Part shown: piece by piece, positions 6,674 through 17,700 of the stretch | How positions within the stretch are numbered: position 1 is the first letter of the stretch | Layout of the letters: each line of letters begins with the position of its first letter | Source: an uncultured Oscillospiraceae bacterium | GTDB taxonomy: Bacteria > Bacillota > Clostridia > Oscillospirales > Oscillospiraceae | Length of the DNA: 64,000 nt | Direction of reading: 5' to 3' | Assembly: GCA_947585425.1 (NCBI GenBank) | Contig: CANPWZ010000006.1 | Span: 1 to 64,000, forward strand | Translations under genes and position numbers: made by a program | The notes under the pieces: model-generated | Told to the model about the DNA's origin: nothing | Databases searched by the model: none | Seen by the model: only the letters and a program-made list of their open reading frames with translations

Positions 6674-9600
6674 GTGAGCTATCGGATCTATCAGCTGTCC
6701 GCCAAAGCGATGACCTGCTACGCCAGAGAGACGGACGGCGTCTATACATACCATCTGAACCGCGCCGCCACCCAGTGGTGCCGGGTGTTCGGCGCGCGCC
6801 ATGAGCAGGACAGCAGCGCGCTGTTCTTCCAGACCATGTGCGTGGTCCGGGGTAACGATTTTACGGAAGAACATAACGCTCTCATCGAGGACCTGGCCGA
6901 CGTGATCTTCTACATGGACTTCTCAGGCATCTTCGATCGCAATACCACGCCGAAGCACCTGGAGCGCCAGAGGAAGGCGGAGGACATGTTCCGGCCGGAG
7001 GGCGTGTGGCTGGACTTCGGGAATGGTGAGCAACGCTATCTTGCCTTCGAACGGTCCGGCAGCATGAGCCGTCAGGCGCAGCTGTCCTTCCTCCGGGCGG
7101 ACGTGTACGACGCTGTGCGCCGCCGCATCCAGATGGACATGACCATCCGGGACTGCCAGCTCAGCAAGCTCTACGCCTACAACGGACTGATGCTGTCCAG
7201 CGGCGTGCGGGTGGAGGGCGTGGACATCGACCGGCCCCACCGGGTCATCGTGGTGGACAATCCCACCGCCGCCGTCGGCCCGGTGGACGTGATCACCGTG
7301 GAGGACGACGGCACGGACAACAGCACCCGGCGGTATCACCGGGTGGAGCGGCGGACCACCATCGACGTGACCTGCCTGGACGGGGAGGGGATCATCTCCA
7401 CCCGGTACGCCCGGCGGATCGACAAGGCGTTCTGCGGACGGCACGTCCACCACTCCTTCCAGATCCGTCTGCCTTACGTCAAGGGGATGCTCCATGAGCT
7501 GGACATCCATGACCTTTTCCGGTATGACGACGTCCGAACCATCACCGACATCTGGGGCGTGGAGCACAACACAAAAGACGTGGACGTGATCCTTACCAGG
7601 AGCATGTTCAAGGGGTTCGGCTGGCTGAAAGACAGCGGCATGACCTGGGAGGACTACTGGGCGGTGTTCCGCAAGTACCGCCACGCCCTTTACATCACCA
7701 ACGTCAGCAAGGTGGAGCCGGAGGGACTCACCGAACTGAATTATCAGTTCCTGAACACCGTCTCCCTGCGGGCGGACGAGTTCCGCCCATACGATCTGCC
7801 GGAGGGCTGGGACCACAGCCCGGAGGAGGACGGGCGCCGCTGGCTCACCAAGCAGACGGAGCTGGCCTACTACAAGCTCAGGGCGGACCGAGATGGCAGA
7901 GCGGACTACTTCCTGCGGGAGCTGGACCGCGTTCACCTTTTTGACAGGGACAAGAGCAGAGAGTACCACATGGCCGCCGCGCTGAAAAAGAATCCGAGAC
8001 TGATCGCGGAGCCCGCCTACGTCAAGCGACTGGACGACCGGGCGGAGCAGATCGTCCGGCAGTACGCGGTGGGGCGGCTGATCGTGGAGGGGGACAACCG
8101 ATTCCTCTCCGGCAATCTGCTGGAGCTGCTGATCCCCTGGCTGGACCCGGAAGACGCCAAGGGCCGGAAGGATCGCCGGCGGCGGGAGTGGATCAGGACG
8201 AGCTGCCGGATCCCCGACGGCACCTTCTACGCCCCCGGCGCGGCCTACGAGCACGGCGCGCCCTGCACGCTGCTCCGCAATCCCCACATCGCCCGCAACG
8301 AGGAACTGCTGCTCACCTGGTATGACGCCAGCAGGAACAGGAACATGCGAGACTACTACTACCGCAATCTGACCGATGTGGTCTTTGTCAGCGACCTGAT
8401 GCTGTCCGCGGCCCGGCTGGGCGGCGCGGACTACGACGGCGACATGGTCAAGACCATCGCGGACCCCATCATCAACGCCTGCGTCCGAAGGAACTACCGC
8501 GCCTCCGACGGACAGGAGGGGCAGGCCCTCTCCAACGAGGAGAACCTGCCTCTGCTGATGATCCCGGCGGCGGAGCCCCGGATCGCCGACGCGGACGACT
8601 GGCGGGCCCGGATGGAGACGGTGAAGGGGACCTTTTCCTCCCGGATCGGGCAGATCTGCAACGCCGCGCTGGACCGCAGCGTCATCGCCTACAACGAGAA
8701 CTCCGACGGCGAGGAGCGCCGCCGCTGCCGGGAGGAGACGGAGACGCTGGCCATCCTGGTGGGGTTGGAGATCGACTCCGCCAAAAGCGGCGTCCGCCCG
8801 GACCTGGACGAGTACCTGGGCCGGCGCGACATCCAGCGCACACCGTTCCTCCGATACAAGGACCTGGTGGAGCGGGCGGAGGAGCGCCGGGCCTGGTACG
8901 AGCCCACGCCTGCCCAGCGGATGAAAGATTATTTCGACAGCGTGGACTGGTCCGAGGTGGACTCCAATCTGGAGCGCCTGCCCCTGCTGGCCCGGCAGCT
9001 GAAGAAGCGCACCCCGAAGATCGTGGACAAGCCCGCGGAGGACAGCGAGCTGTTCACCTTTGCCCAGCGGCCCGACTGGAAGGAGCGGCTGGATCCAACC
9101 ACTCTGGAGCGGGTGGGCGAGCTGCTGCGGGACTATGAGGCCGTCCTCTCCCGCATCCGCGCCTGCCGCGCCCCCGTTCGGAACCTGCCCCGCAAGCAGG
9201 ACATCGACCGCATCCTCTACGCCAGAGGGCAGGAGAACGACTGGGACGCCGATGAGCTGTATGCGCGGCTCCAGGACCTGGACGCGAGGCACATTTCCCG
9301 GCTTCGTCAGGCCATCCTGGAGGAGCGGTGGCACCTGATGGACGAGGGTGCGCGGGAGCGGTTCCTGACGACTTGGCTTCCGGGGCACGCGGACCTCTTT
9401 GATTTGCTGTCTGATTTCCGCTTCGGCGGCTACCGGGTGCTGGCGGACCTGATCATGGATCTGGACGACGCGGCGGAGGCCAAGGAGCGCAAGCAGCTGT
9501 TCCGGGAGCAGGACTCCCCCGCCTTTACCGGCATGATGGAGGCGTACCTCGCCAGGTCCGGCGCCCAGACCTACCGGGAGGCCGTTGCCGCCTACTGCCG

Positions 9601-9736
9601 GACCCTGCTGGACAACTTCATCGAGCCAGTGGAGGCGGTGGCCTATGTAGTTGCCCTGGGCAGGCGGGACCTCCTGTGGGACCTGCTGCCCGACGCCGTT
9701 CTCCCCAACCTGCTGGAGGTGCGCCATGGTAAATGA
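6674..9736 (+). CDS. RDR/QDE-1/YonO-like two-barrel RNA polymerase
   Basis: 1020 residues from the GTG at 6674, chosen because GGAGGTGA precedes it; the upstream tracked ATG lies inside that hairpin. Motifs of the eukaryotic RNA-dependent RNA polymerase (RDR/QDE-1) superfamily occur in canonical order: FQIR...VKG around residues 262-271, with Lys270; a SMFKGF segment with Lys313, matching the two barrel-1 lysines; RNP at 535-537, followed by DVVFVS at 568-573; then GGADYDGD, with the metal-binding DxDGD aspartates D586, D588 and D590. No separate beta or beta' subunits are needed in this family. Relatives on phages, such as YonO, act as single-subunit polymerases; template choice here is unknown. 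It lies next to the mob/xis genes of a mobilizable element and is coupled to the next gene. Confidence 0.85.
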   Translation: MSYRIYQLSAKAMTCYARETDGVYTYHLNRAATQWCRVFGARHEQDSSALFFQTMCVVRGNDFTEEHNALIEDLADVIFYMDFSGIFDRNTTPKHLERQRKAEDMFRPEGVWLDFGNGEQRYLAFERSGSMSRQAQLSFLRADVYDAVRRRIQMDMTIRDCQLSKLYAYNGLMLSSGVRVEGVDIDRPHRVIVVDNPTAAVGPVDVITVEDDGTDNSTRRYHRVERRTTIDVTCLDGEGIISTRYARRIDKAFCGRHVHHSFQIRLPYVKGMLHELDIHDLFRYDDVRTITDIWGVEHNTKDVDVILTRSMFKGFGWLKDSGMTWEDYWAVFRKYRHALYITNVSKVEPEGLTELNYQFLNTVSLRADEFRPYDLPEGWDHSPEEDGRRWLTKQTELAYYKLRADRDGRADYFLRELDRVHLFDRDKSREYHMAAALKKNPRLIAEPAYVKRLDDRAEQIVRQYAVGRLIVEGDNRFLSGNLLELLIPWLDPEDAKGRKDRRRREWIRTSCRIPDGTFYAPGAAYEHGAPCTLLRNPHIARNEELLLTWYDASRNRNMRDYYYRNLTDVVFVSDLMLSAARLGGADYDGDMVKTIADPIINACVRRNYRASDGQEGQALSNEENLPLLMIPAAEPRIADADDWRARMETVKGTFSSRIGQICNAALDRSVIAYNENSDGEERRRCREETETLAILVGLEIDSAKSGVRPDLDEYLGRRDIQRTPFLRYKDLVERAEERRAWYEPTPAQRMKDYFDSVDWSEVDSNLERLPLLARQLKKRTPKIVDKPAEDSELFTFAQRPDWKERLDPTTLERVGELLRDYEAVLSRIRACRAPVRNLPRKQDIDRILYARGQENDWDADELYARLQDLDARHISRLRQAILEERWHLMDEGARERFLTTWLPGHADLFDLLSDFRFGGYRVLADLIMDLDDAAEAKERKQLFREQDSPAFTGMMEAYLARSGAQTYREAVAAYCRTLLDNFIEPVEAVAYVVALGRRDLLWDLLPDAVLPNLLEVRHGK

Positions 9737-10598
9737 GTGGAGCGAGTTCTTACAGTACACCGGCACGGTGACCTACGCAGCCAGAAGCAAACGGGATACC
9801 AGCTATCTGGGCCGGTTCACCTGGGACACGCTGCTAGACTTTGAGGGGCTGGTGCGGGTGCTCACCGTGCTGGCCAGAGGTTTCCTGTTCCATGAGCCGG
9901 ACGGCAGTCTGGCGGAGGACCCCCGAGGCCGGCTGGAGTACGCCCGGCGGGCGCTGTGCGCCTGGTGCAGCGTGCCGGATGTGGAGGACGCCGCGTCCAG
10001 GGAGGAGTGGAGATACCGCACCGACTTCCGGGATCTCCACGGCGAGTTTCCAAACTTGGTGGACGAGGACGGCGGCGGCTGGTTCTGGAGGCATGTCCGC
10101 CGGGTGGGAGCCTTCGTGGAGGAACACCCGGAGGTGGCGCCCAAGACGGCGGTGGACAAGGCGCTGGCCATTAAAAAGGGATTTGACGCGGTTTGGAGGA
10201 AGAAGGTCATCCAATTCCAGACGCCGCTGTTTTCCTCCAAGGCCCTTGGCCTGTGGCTGATCCGATTCGAGTCCGTGCTGGCGGACGGGTTGGAGCAGGG
10301 CCCGCTGCGGAGGGAGGACATCGTCCTGCCGGCGGAGCTGACGAAGAAGGTTTCGGCGATGCTGCCCAAGGGCCTGCCGTCGGAGGTGGTCTGCACGCTG
10401 ATCGCCTACTATGCGGCCAACAGGCCGGAGGACACCGGCTGGGTGGTGCTGCCGGTGGCCAATTTCGACGCCTACTTCGGGAACACCAGCTTCGGGCGGA
10501 AATGGCTGCAGATGATACCCAGGGAGATCATGGAGCGGGAGTCCGGGTTCGGCGTCTGCCGGTACCGGGTGCGGGAGGAGTTTCAGATCAGGGCATGA
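9726..10598 (+). CDS. Unknown protein coupled to the RDR-like polymerase
   Basis: 290 residues from the ATG at 9726, which overlaps the polymerase stop by 11 bases and has GGAGG six bases upstream; the longer tracked start lies inside the polymerase gene. I do not recognise the family. Visible are a tryptophan-rich N-terminal half, a Lys-rich central segment (AIKKGFDAVWRKK) and a C-terminal region with helical LPAELTKKVSAML and a final strand-rich CRYRVREEF. There is no signal peptide or membrane segment. The overlap implies fixed-ratio production with the polymerase, so a subunit, specificity factor or antidote are all possible. Confidence 0.75.
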   Translation: MVNEWSEFLQYTGTVTYAARSKRDTSYLGRFTWDTLLDFEGLVRVLTVLARGFLFHEPDGSLAEDPRGRLEYARRALCAWCSVPDVEDAASREEWRYRTDFRDLHGEFPNLVDEDGGGWFWRHVRRVGAFVEEHPEVAPKTAVDKALAIKKGFDAVWRKKVIQFQTPLFSSKALGLWLIRFESVLADGLEQGPLRREDIVLPAELTKKVSAMLPKGLPSEVVCTLIAYYAANRPEDTGWVVLPVANFDAYFGNTSFGRKWLQMIPREIMERESGFGVCRYRVREEFQIRA

Positions 10599-10642
10599 GA
10601 AAAGCCCGGTCCTGAGGATCGACCGGGGCTTTTCTTTGTTTC
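10599..10642 (+). terminator. Terminator of the polymerase operon
   Basis: GAAAAGCCCGGTC and GACCGGGGCTTTTC pair around a nine-base loop with one bulge, immediately after the stop of the 290-aa gene, followed by TTTG. Confidence 0.75.
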
Positions 10643-10660
10643 GGCAGCGCAAAAACTGGG
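10625..10660 (+). repeat. 36-bp imperfect direct repeat, left copy (flanks surface module)
   Basis: Matches 29839-29874 at 31 of 36 positions with no gaps. Related shorter matches (CAGCGTCGYAA) occur at 545-565 and 29721-29741. The rest of 10661-10839 shows no gene or clear signal. Confidence 0.5.
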
Positions 10661-10839
10661 CCGTAATTTTAGGACTTTATGTATTTTTGCTTTCGATATC
10701 AAAAGAATGTTTTTGGCTGGGTAAATCAAACTATCCGGAGCAATCTGAAAGCGGAGAGCGGCGGCAGGGTGAACGCTTTTACCGTCAAACTTGTCATTTC
10801 ATTCAGAACTGATAAATTGTGTTCGGAGCGGCCCCCGCA

Positions 10840-11655
10840 TCACGCCGGATTTCTCTTCGCCACCACCACGAACCTGCCGTCTGTAGTGTGATAGCTGCAC
10901 GTGGAGAGCGTGAGGAGCTGGTCCCCGTACTCCGCCGTCACGCCGGTGTCGTAGAGGGCCGCATCACGGATATGGCTCAGGTATTCGTCAAAGACCGCCT
11001 CGTCCGTCAGGTCGGTATAGTTATAGTAGCGGAAGGCGGTCTTGTCGGTCACCTCGTAGGCTTTCGAGTAAAACGCCGCCAGCACCTCGTATTCCCCCGC
11101 CCCGTCCAGCGTGTCGAAACGGATGACGGGGTGCTTCCTCCAGAAGGACTCGTCTGCGTAGTCCGTGATGGCGGTGAACATGGCGCCGTTCTTCATGTGA
11201 TGGCCGTAGACGATATAGTTGCCGCAGCCCTCATAGCAGCTCCCGTCCAGAAAGGGGACGCCGCTGACGGAGCGTGTCCCGTCAAAGGCGCGGCGGAGGT
11301 AGTGCTCAGGGTCGTCCGGGGTGTGCATGACCGGGTAGTTGAGCTTGGTCCCGTCGATGCTGACCCAGCCGAACAGGTCGTGGTTCTGCTCGTAGAGGAC
11401 GTCGTATTTGTGGAAGCCGGACGGCGTCGGCTCCGCCTGGGGCGGGGGACTGCCGGCGGGAGCGGCAGGGCCGGGAGTGGCCGTCGGTTCGGCCTGCCCG
11501 ATCTGGTCGATCAGCGCCTGGAAGGCTTCCTCGTCCCGCTTTTCGCGGACCAGCTGGGAGATGACTATGTACGCGGATACGCAGACCAGGAGTAGGCAGC
11601 ACACGCCGAGGATGATCCGCAGGCGCGGTTTCCCGCCCCTCGTTTCCCGTTTCAT
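10840..11655 (-). CDS. Class B sortase
   Basis: 271 residues. An N-terminal membrane anchor (about residues 12-33) precedes a proline-rich linker and then the sortase domain. Catalytic residues are visible: His152 in YGHHM, Cys253 in TLSTCSYH and Arg261. The YGHHM and TLSTC contexts are those of class B enzymes. It anchors proteins to peptidoglycan by a transpeptidase reaction on the outer face of the membrane. It follows the giant adhesin by 75 bases on the same strand with its own GAGGAGG RBS, so the adhesin is the obvious substrate. Confidence 0.92.
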   Translation of the reverse strand: MKRETRGGKPRLRIILGVCCLLLVCVSAYIVISQLVREKRDEEAFQALIDQIGQAEPTATPGPAAPAGSPPPQAEPTPSGFHKYDVLYEQNHDLFGWVSIDGTKLNYPVMHTPDDPEHYLRRAFDGTRSVSGVPFLDGSCYEGCGNYIVYGHHMKNGAMFTAITDYADESFWRKHPVIRFDTLDGAGEYEVLAAFYSKAYEVTDKTAFRYYNYTDLTDEAVFDEYLSHIRDAALYDTGVTAEYGDQLLTLSTCSYHTTDGRFVVVAKRNPA

Positions 11656-11680
11656 TCTGTCGCCTCCTCTGAACTTCTCT

Positions 11681-11725
11681 GCGCAGGGCGGCGGACAGGC
11701 GTATGCCCGTCCGCCGCCTCTGCGC
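11681..11725 (-). promoter_or_regulatory. Strong hairpin between adhesin and sortase genes
   Basis: GCGCAG plus GGCGGCGGAC pair with their complements, with small bulges and a GTAT loop. There is no T-run on the minus strand, so it is more likely to attenuate read-through or protect the adhesin mRNA 3' end than to end transcription completely. Confidence 0.55.
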
Positions 11726-11730
11726 GTCTG

Positions 11731-14700
11731 TTATTTCTTGATGCGCCGGCCCTTATTGCCAGGTCTCTTCTGCCACGGCGTAGGCCACAGTGCCGCGGCT
11801 GCTCCGACGACGCCGATGACCATCAGCGCGATCCACAGCCCCAGATGGCTGTTGTCGCCGGTGGTGGGCGTGTCGTCCGTGGGAGTGGTAGGCTTGGGCG
11901 TGGAACTGGGTCCGGGCGTCCCGCTGGGACCAGGCGTCTCACTGGGTCCGGGCGTCTCACTGGGTCCGGGCGTCTCGCTGGGACCAGGCGTCTCGCTGGG
12001 GCCAGGCGTCTCGCTGGGCGGAGGCGGCGGGGGCGGGGTGCCGGGCTTGTCGTTAACAAACTCCACACTGTCCTCGCCGTTCGCCTCTATGATCCCCTTG
12101 CCGTCGTCCACATCATCCGTATCAGTGACGGTGGTGGTATAGCCGTCCTGGTTGGCCTCTGTCTCGTCCACCGTGTAGGTGACGCCCGCGGGCAGATTAT
12201 CGATTTTCACCTTTTCGCCGCTCTTCAGGGTGAACGTCAGTTTGCTGCCCGTGATGGTGAACTTCTCCTCGACAGCGGTTCCGTCGGCGTTGTGCTTTGT
12301 GATCGTCACACCATCTTGCCAGCCCTCCGCCGTACCGGTCGGGGCATCGAAGGTCACGGTGAAGTGCCAGTCCTTGCTCTTGTTCCCGGCGGCGCCGGTG
12401 ACCGTCTTGGTGACGATCAGGCTGCCCAGCGGATCCTTCGTGTTGGTGAAGTCAGCCCGCTCCGGGGCTTCTGCCCGGATCTCGCCGGATATGCTGCCGT
12501 CCTCGCCCACTGTGCCGGTGCCGGTGACCTCGGTGGTGTAGCCGCCCGCGTTGGCCTCCGTCTCCTTTACGGTGTAACTGAGGCCGGCGGGCAGGCCGCT
12601 GGCGGTCTTGCCCTCCCCGTTCTTCAGGGTGAACGTGGCCACGCCGTCGACGAAGGTCATGCCGCCATAGGTGCCGTCGACATCAGCGGCCCGGGTCCCG
12701 TCGGCAGCGGTGCCGGTCAGCGTCACGGTGAAGGTGAACTCCCTGGTCTTGTCTCCGCCCTCGCCGGTGACCGTCTTGGTGACGGACAGATCGCCGGGGA
12801 GGATCTTGTGGTTGACAACGCTGGCCTCGACCGCGGCGTCCTCGAGGATGGTCCCGGTGTCGCCGGTGTAGGTGGTAACATAGCCGTCGGTATTGGCCTC
12901 TGTCTCGGTCACCGTGTAGGCGGCGCCCGCGGGCAGACCGGTGATCGTCACAGACTCGTTGTCCCTGAGGGTGAACGTCAGTTTGCCGTCCCTCCACGCG
13001 ACATTATGGTTTTCAGAGCCGCGGGCGCTGAACGTCAGCTTCACGCTGTCTTGGTTGATTGTCTTCCCCTCCGGGGCGGTGAACTCCACGCTGAAGGTGA
13101 AGTCCTTATCCTGGTCGCCGCCCTCGCCGGTGACCGTCTTGGTCACCTTGAGGCTGCCGGGCTTCGGGTCTTCCGTGGTGACGGGTATGTTGACAAAGTC
13201 TGCCTTGGCCTCGCTGCCGCCGGGGATGATCCCACTGGCGGTGCCATCTTCGGGACTTTCGACGGTAAAGCCCGCCACCGGACTCTCTTCCACGGTATAG
13301 CCGAACCCCTTGGGCAGATCGGTGGCGGTCAGGCTCTTGCCGGCCCCCAGGTCGAACTCCGCTACGCCATTTGTAAAGTGCATGTTGCCATACTGGCCGG
13401 TGATGGAGCTGACCGGGGTGCCGTTGGCAGCGGTGCCGGTCAGCGTCACCTTGAAGTGGAACGACGCATCCCCCGCATCGCCGGAGACCGTCTTGCTCAC
13501 GGTCAGTTCCCCGTATTCGGGCGAATCATTGATGTTGGTGAACTTCGCCTCGGCGGTGCCGTTTTCCGGAATCGTCCCGGTGGAATCGGTGGAGCCGGTG
13601 GTGTAGCCCTCGTAGGCTTCCTCGTCCACCGTGTAGGTGACGCCCGCGGGCAGGCCGGTGATCAGCACAGACTCGCCGTGCTTCAGGGTGAACGTCAGCT
13701 TGCCGTCCGTGATGGAGGCGCTCTCCGTGACACCGTTTCCGGCGGCGTCATACTTTGTGATCGTCACACCGGTGAAATCGGTGTCTACCGGTTCAAAGGT
13801 CACGGTGAAGGTGAACTCCTTGGTCGTGCTCCCGGCGGTGCCTTCGACCGTCTTGGTCACGAGCAGGTTCCCCTTGTCCGGCGACGTCTCGGGGCCCTTC
13901 TTGTTGGTGAACTTCGCGCTGGCGGTGCCGCCGCCGGGGATGGTCCCGGTGGCGCCGGAGGACTCGGTGGTGTAGCCGTCCGCGTTGGCCTCTGTCTCGG
14001 TCACCGTGTACTCCGTGCCCTCGGGCAGGCCGGTGACTTCCATCCGTTCGCCGTGTTTCAGGGTGAACTCCAGCTTGTTGCCCTCGATGGAGAGGCTCCC
14101 CGTGACATCGTTTCCGTCGGCGTCATACTTTTTGACGATCACATCGCTGTAACCGTTTTCTGCCGGTTCAAAGGTCACGGTGAAGGTGAAGCCCTGATCC
14201 TGGTCGCCGCCATCGCCGGTGACCTCCTTGGTCACGATCAGGTCCCCCTTGTCCGGCTCTTCCGTGGGATCCTTGTGGTTGTTGAAGACAGCCTTAGCTG
14301 AATCGCCGTCGTCGGGGATGGTCCCGGTGGCGCCGGAGGAGGTGGTGGTGTAGCCCTCCGCGTCCGTCTCGGTCACCGTGTAGGTGACGCCCGCGGGCAG
14401 ATTCTCGGCGGTCATGGTCTGGCCGTGCTTCAGGGTGAACGTCAGCTTGCCGTCCGTCCATGTGGCACTGTGCGTTTCCTCGGTTCCACCGTCGCTGAAC
14501 GTCACCTTCACGGCATCCGTCCACTTACCCATCTCCGACCCTGCCGGGACGGTGAACTCCACGGTGAAGTGGAACTCCTTGTCCGTTTCGCCGCCCTTGC
14601 CGGTGACCTTCTTGGTCACGGACAGGCTGCCCGTATTCCTGGTGTTGGTGAACTTTGCCTCGGCGGTGCCGCCGCTGGGGATGGTGCCGGTGACACTGCC

Positions 14701-17700
14701 GCCCTCGGGCGTGGTGGTGTAGTACTTCGCGCTGGCCTCGGTCACCGTGTAGGTGACGCCCGCCGGCAGGTCGGTGGCGGTCTTGCTCTGGCCGTGATGC
14801 AGGGTGAACTCCGCCTCACCGTTTGTGAAGATCATGTCGCCGTACTTGCCGTTGATAGTCTTGTCGCTCAGCGTCACCTTGAAGTGGAACTCCTTGGCCA
14901 TGTCCCCGCCCGGGCCATCCACCGTCTTGGTCACCTTGAGGCTACCGGGCTCCGGCTTGTCTTTGTGGTTTTCAAAGGACGCGCTGGCGGGTTCTTCCGC
15001 CTTGATCGTGCCGGATATGCTGCCGCCTTCGACTGTGCCGCTGCCGGTGACCTTGGTGGTGTAGCCGTCCTGGTTGGCCTCCTGCTCGGTCACCTTATAG
15101 GTGGTGCCATCGGGCAGACCTTCGATCTCCACAGACTCGCTGTGCCTCAGGGTGAACTCCAGCTTGCCGTCCGTCCATGTGGCACTGTGCGTTTCCTCGG
15201 GTTCACCGCCGTTATACTTTGTGAGCGTCACACCATTTTTCCAATCCGCCGGTGCTCCCTCCGGGGCGGTGAACTCCACGGTAAAGGTGAAGCCCTTATC
15301 CGTCTCCCCGGCGGTGCCGGACACCATCTTGGTGACGATTAGGTTCCCCTTGCCCGGCTTTGCGTTGTTAAAGTCAGCCGTAACCGTATCGCCGCCGGGG
15401 ATGGTCCCCTCGTTGCCGGAGGACGTGGTGATGTAGCCCTCTCCCGTGTAGTCGCCCTCGGTCACCGTGTAGGCAAGGCCCTTGGGCAGATCGGTGGCGG
15501 TCAGGCTCTCGCCGTGCCTCAGGTCGAACTCCGCCACGCCGTTGGTGAAGGTCATGTGACCGTAGGTGCCGGTGAAGCTTTCATCCACAGTTTCGCGGGT
15601 TTCGTCCGTGTAAATGGTCACCTTGAAGTGGAACAGCCTGGTCGTGTCCCCGTCCTTGCCGGTGACCGTCTTGCTCACGGTCAGATTGCCCTTGTCCGGC
15701 GGCGTGGTGTGCTTATCGTTGGTAAAGACCGCCGTGGCCGCGTCGGTTTCAGAGATGGTGCCGCTGGCACCCTTGGGCGTGGTGATGTAGCCGTCCTGAT
15801 TGGCCTCTGCCTCGGTCACCGTATACCCTGTGCCGTCGGGCAGACCTTCGATCTTCACAGACTCGCCGTGCTTCAGGGTGAACGTCAGCGTATTACCGTC
15901 CCACTTGTCGTCGTGGGCTGTGGTTCCATCAGTGGGGTAGAATGTCAGCTTCGCGGTGCTTTCCCAATCATCCACCGTCTGCCCCTCCGGGGCGGTGAAC
16001 ACCACGGTGAAAGTCCAGTCTTTCTCCGTGTCCCCTTCGCCGGTGACCGTCTTGGTGACCGTCAGGCTGCGTGTCGTGGGACTCTGCTCCGGGCCGCGGT
16101 TGATGTACTCCAACTTGGCGGCGGCCTTCGGGGGGATGAAGCCCGTCTCATCGCCGTGGACCTCAGTGGTGTAGCCCTCGTATTTGTCCTCGGTCACATG
16201 GTAGGTGATGCCCGCCGGCAGGTCGGTGGCGGTCATGGTCTCGCCGTTCTTCAGGGTGAACGTCAGCGTCTGAGCATCCGTCCACTCGACGTTGTGGCCT
16301 GTGGTTTCACCGTCGCTGAACGTGAGCTTTACCATTTTCTGATCCACCGGGGCGCTGAAGGTCACGGTGAAGCGGAACGCCTGGTTCGTGACGGCGCCGC
16401 TGACCGTCTTGGTCACCTTGAGATCACCGGTCTCCGCCGTGTCTTTGTTGTTAGTAAAGTCCACAGTGGCGGGGTCTCCCGCCTTGATCGTGCCGTCGGT
16501 ATTGCCCTCGATAGTTGTAGTGTAGCCGCCCTTGTTGGCATCTGGCTCGGTCACCGTATAGGTGGTGCCCACGGGCAGCTCGCTGATCGTCACAGACTCT
16601 TCGTGTTTCAGGGTGAACGTCAGCTTATTGCCGTCCGTCCACTCGACCTTGTGGTTTTCGTGTACTGTGGTTTCATCAAGGGTTTCATCAGCGGGGTAGA
16701 ACGTCATCTTCGCGGTGTTTTCCCAATCCACCGAGGTTCCATCCGGGGCGGTGAACTCCACCGTAAACGTCCAGTCCTCGGTGCGGCTGCCGGCGGCGCC
16801 GGTGACCGTCTTGCTCACGGTCAGGCTGCCGGTGTTGGCAGTGTTGGTGAAGGTGGGGACATCCGTGCCGTCCGGGAGTCCGGGGGTATATGTGATCTCC
16901 GCCTTGAGCGCTGCGCCCTCTCTGGACACCTCCACCGTCACATCGTACACCGTTTCATCATATGTGACGTAGCCCAGGGCGTCCGCCGGCTTGACCTCCT
17001 TGATGGTGTACTCGTAGGTCCCCTCTTTGTCGAATTTCACGGAGCCGAAGTCCACCCAGCCGCTGGCGTCATTGGTCACGGTGAGCGGGCTGGACGTGCC
17101 GTCCGGCATGGGGGAAGTGCCCGTCACGCCATCGACGGTGGACTCGCCCGGGGTCAGGGTAAAGCTGAACTGCCCCGCCCTCAGCGTGGCATCCGTCAGC
17201 ATCTTCCGCGCCTGCAGGGGGACGCTGATCTCGTTGGGGTTATACTCGTTGGTGAAAGCGAGATCGCCCGCACCCGGCTCCGCGCCGTCCACGGTCGCCT
17301 TCGCGCTCAGCGGCCAGGTGTTCGTGTCGCTGTTGTACTCCTCCTTTGTGACGACAACAGTGACCGTATATACTTTGCCGTCATAGGAGATGCCCGGCTG
17401 GCCGTCGTACTTCTCCCGCACGGTGTACTTGTAGGTGCCCGCCTGCGTAAAGACGAGACCCTCGCCAAAGAGCGCCACCTTGGCGGTCCCGTCCACAGGC
17501 GCTCCGTTGGGGACCTCCTGGGTCTTGCCCGCCAGCGGGTCGCCCGCCGGGTTGTCGGCGTCGGGCGTCACCACGAAGGTGAACTTGCCGGCCTCCAGCG
17601 TGCCGCCCTTCAACGTCTTGGTGAGTTCCACATTGACGGTGGCCTCCCCGACCGTGGGCATGGTGTTGGTGTATTCCACCTTCGCCTCACCCGTTTTGCC

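Noticed and set aside
6923-9766. 947-codon ORF antisense to the polymerase
   Set aside because: It mirrors the polymerase codons in GC-rich DNA, has low-complexity Val/Gly/Gln/His composition, no RBS and no domain. The polymerase motifs prove the other strand.
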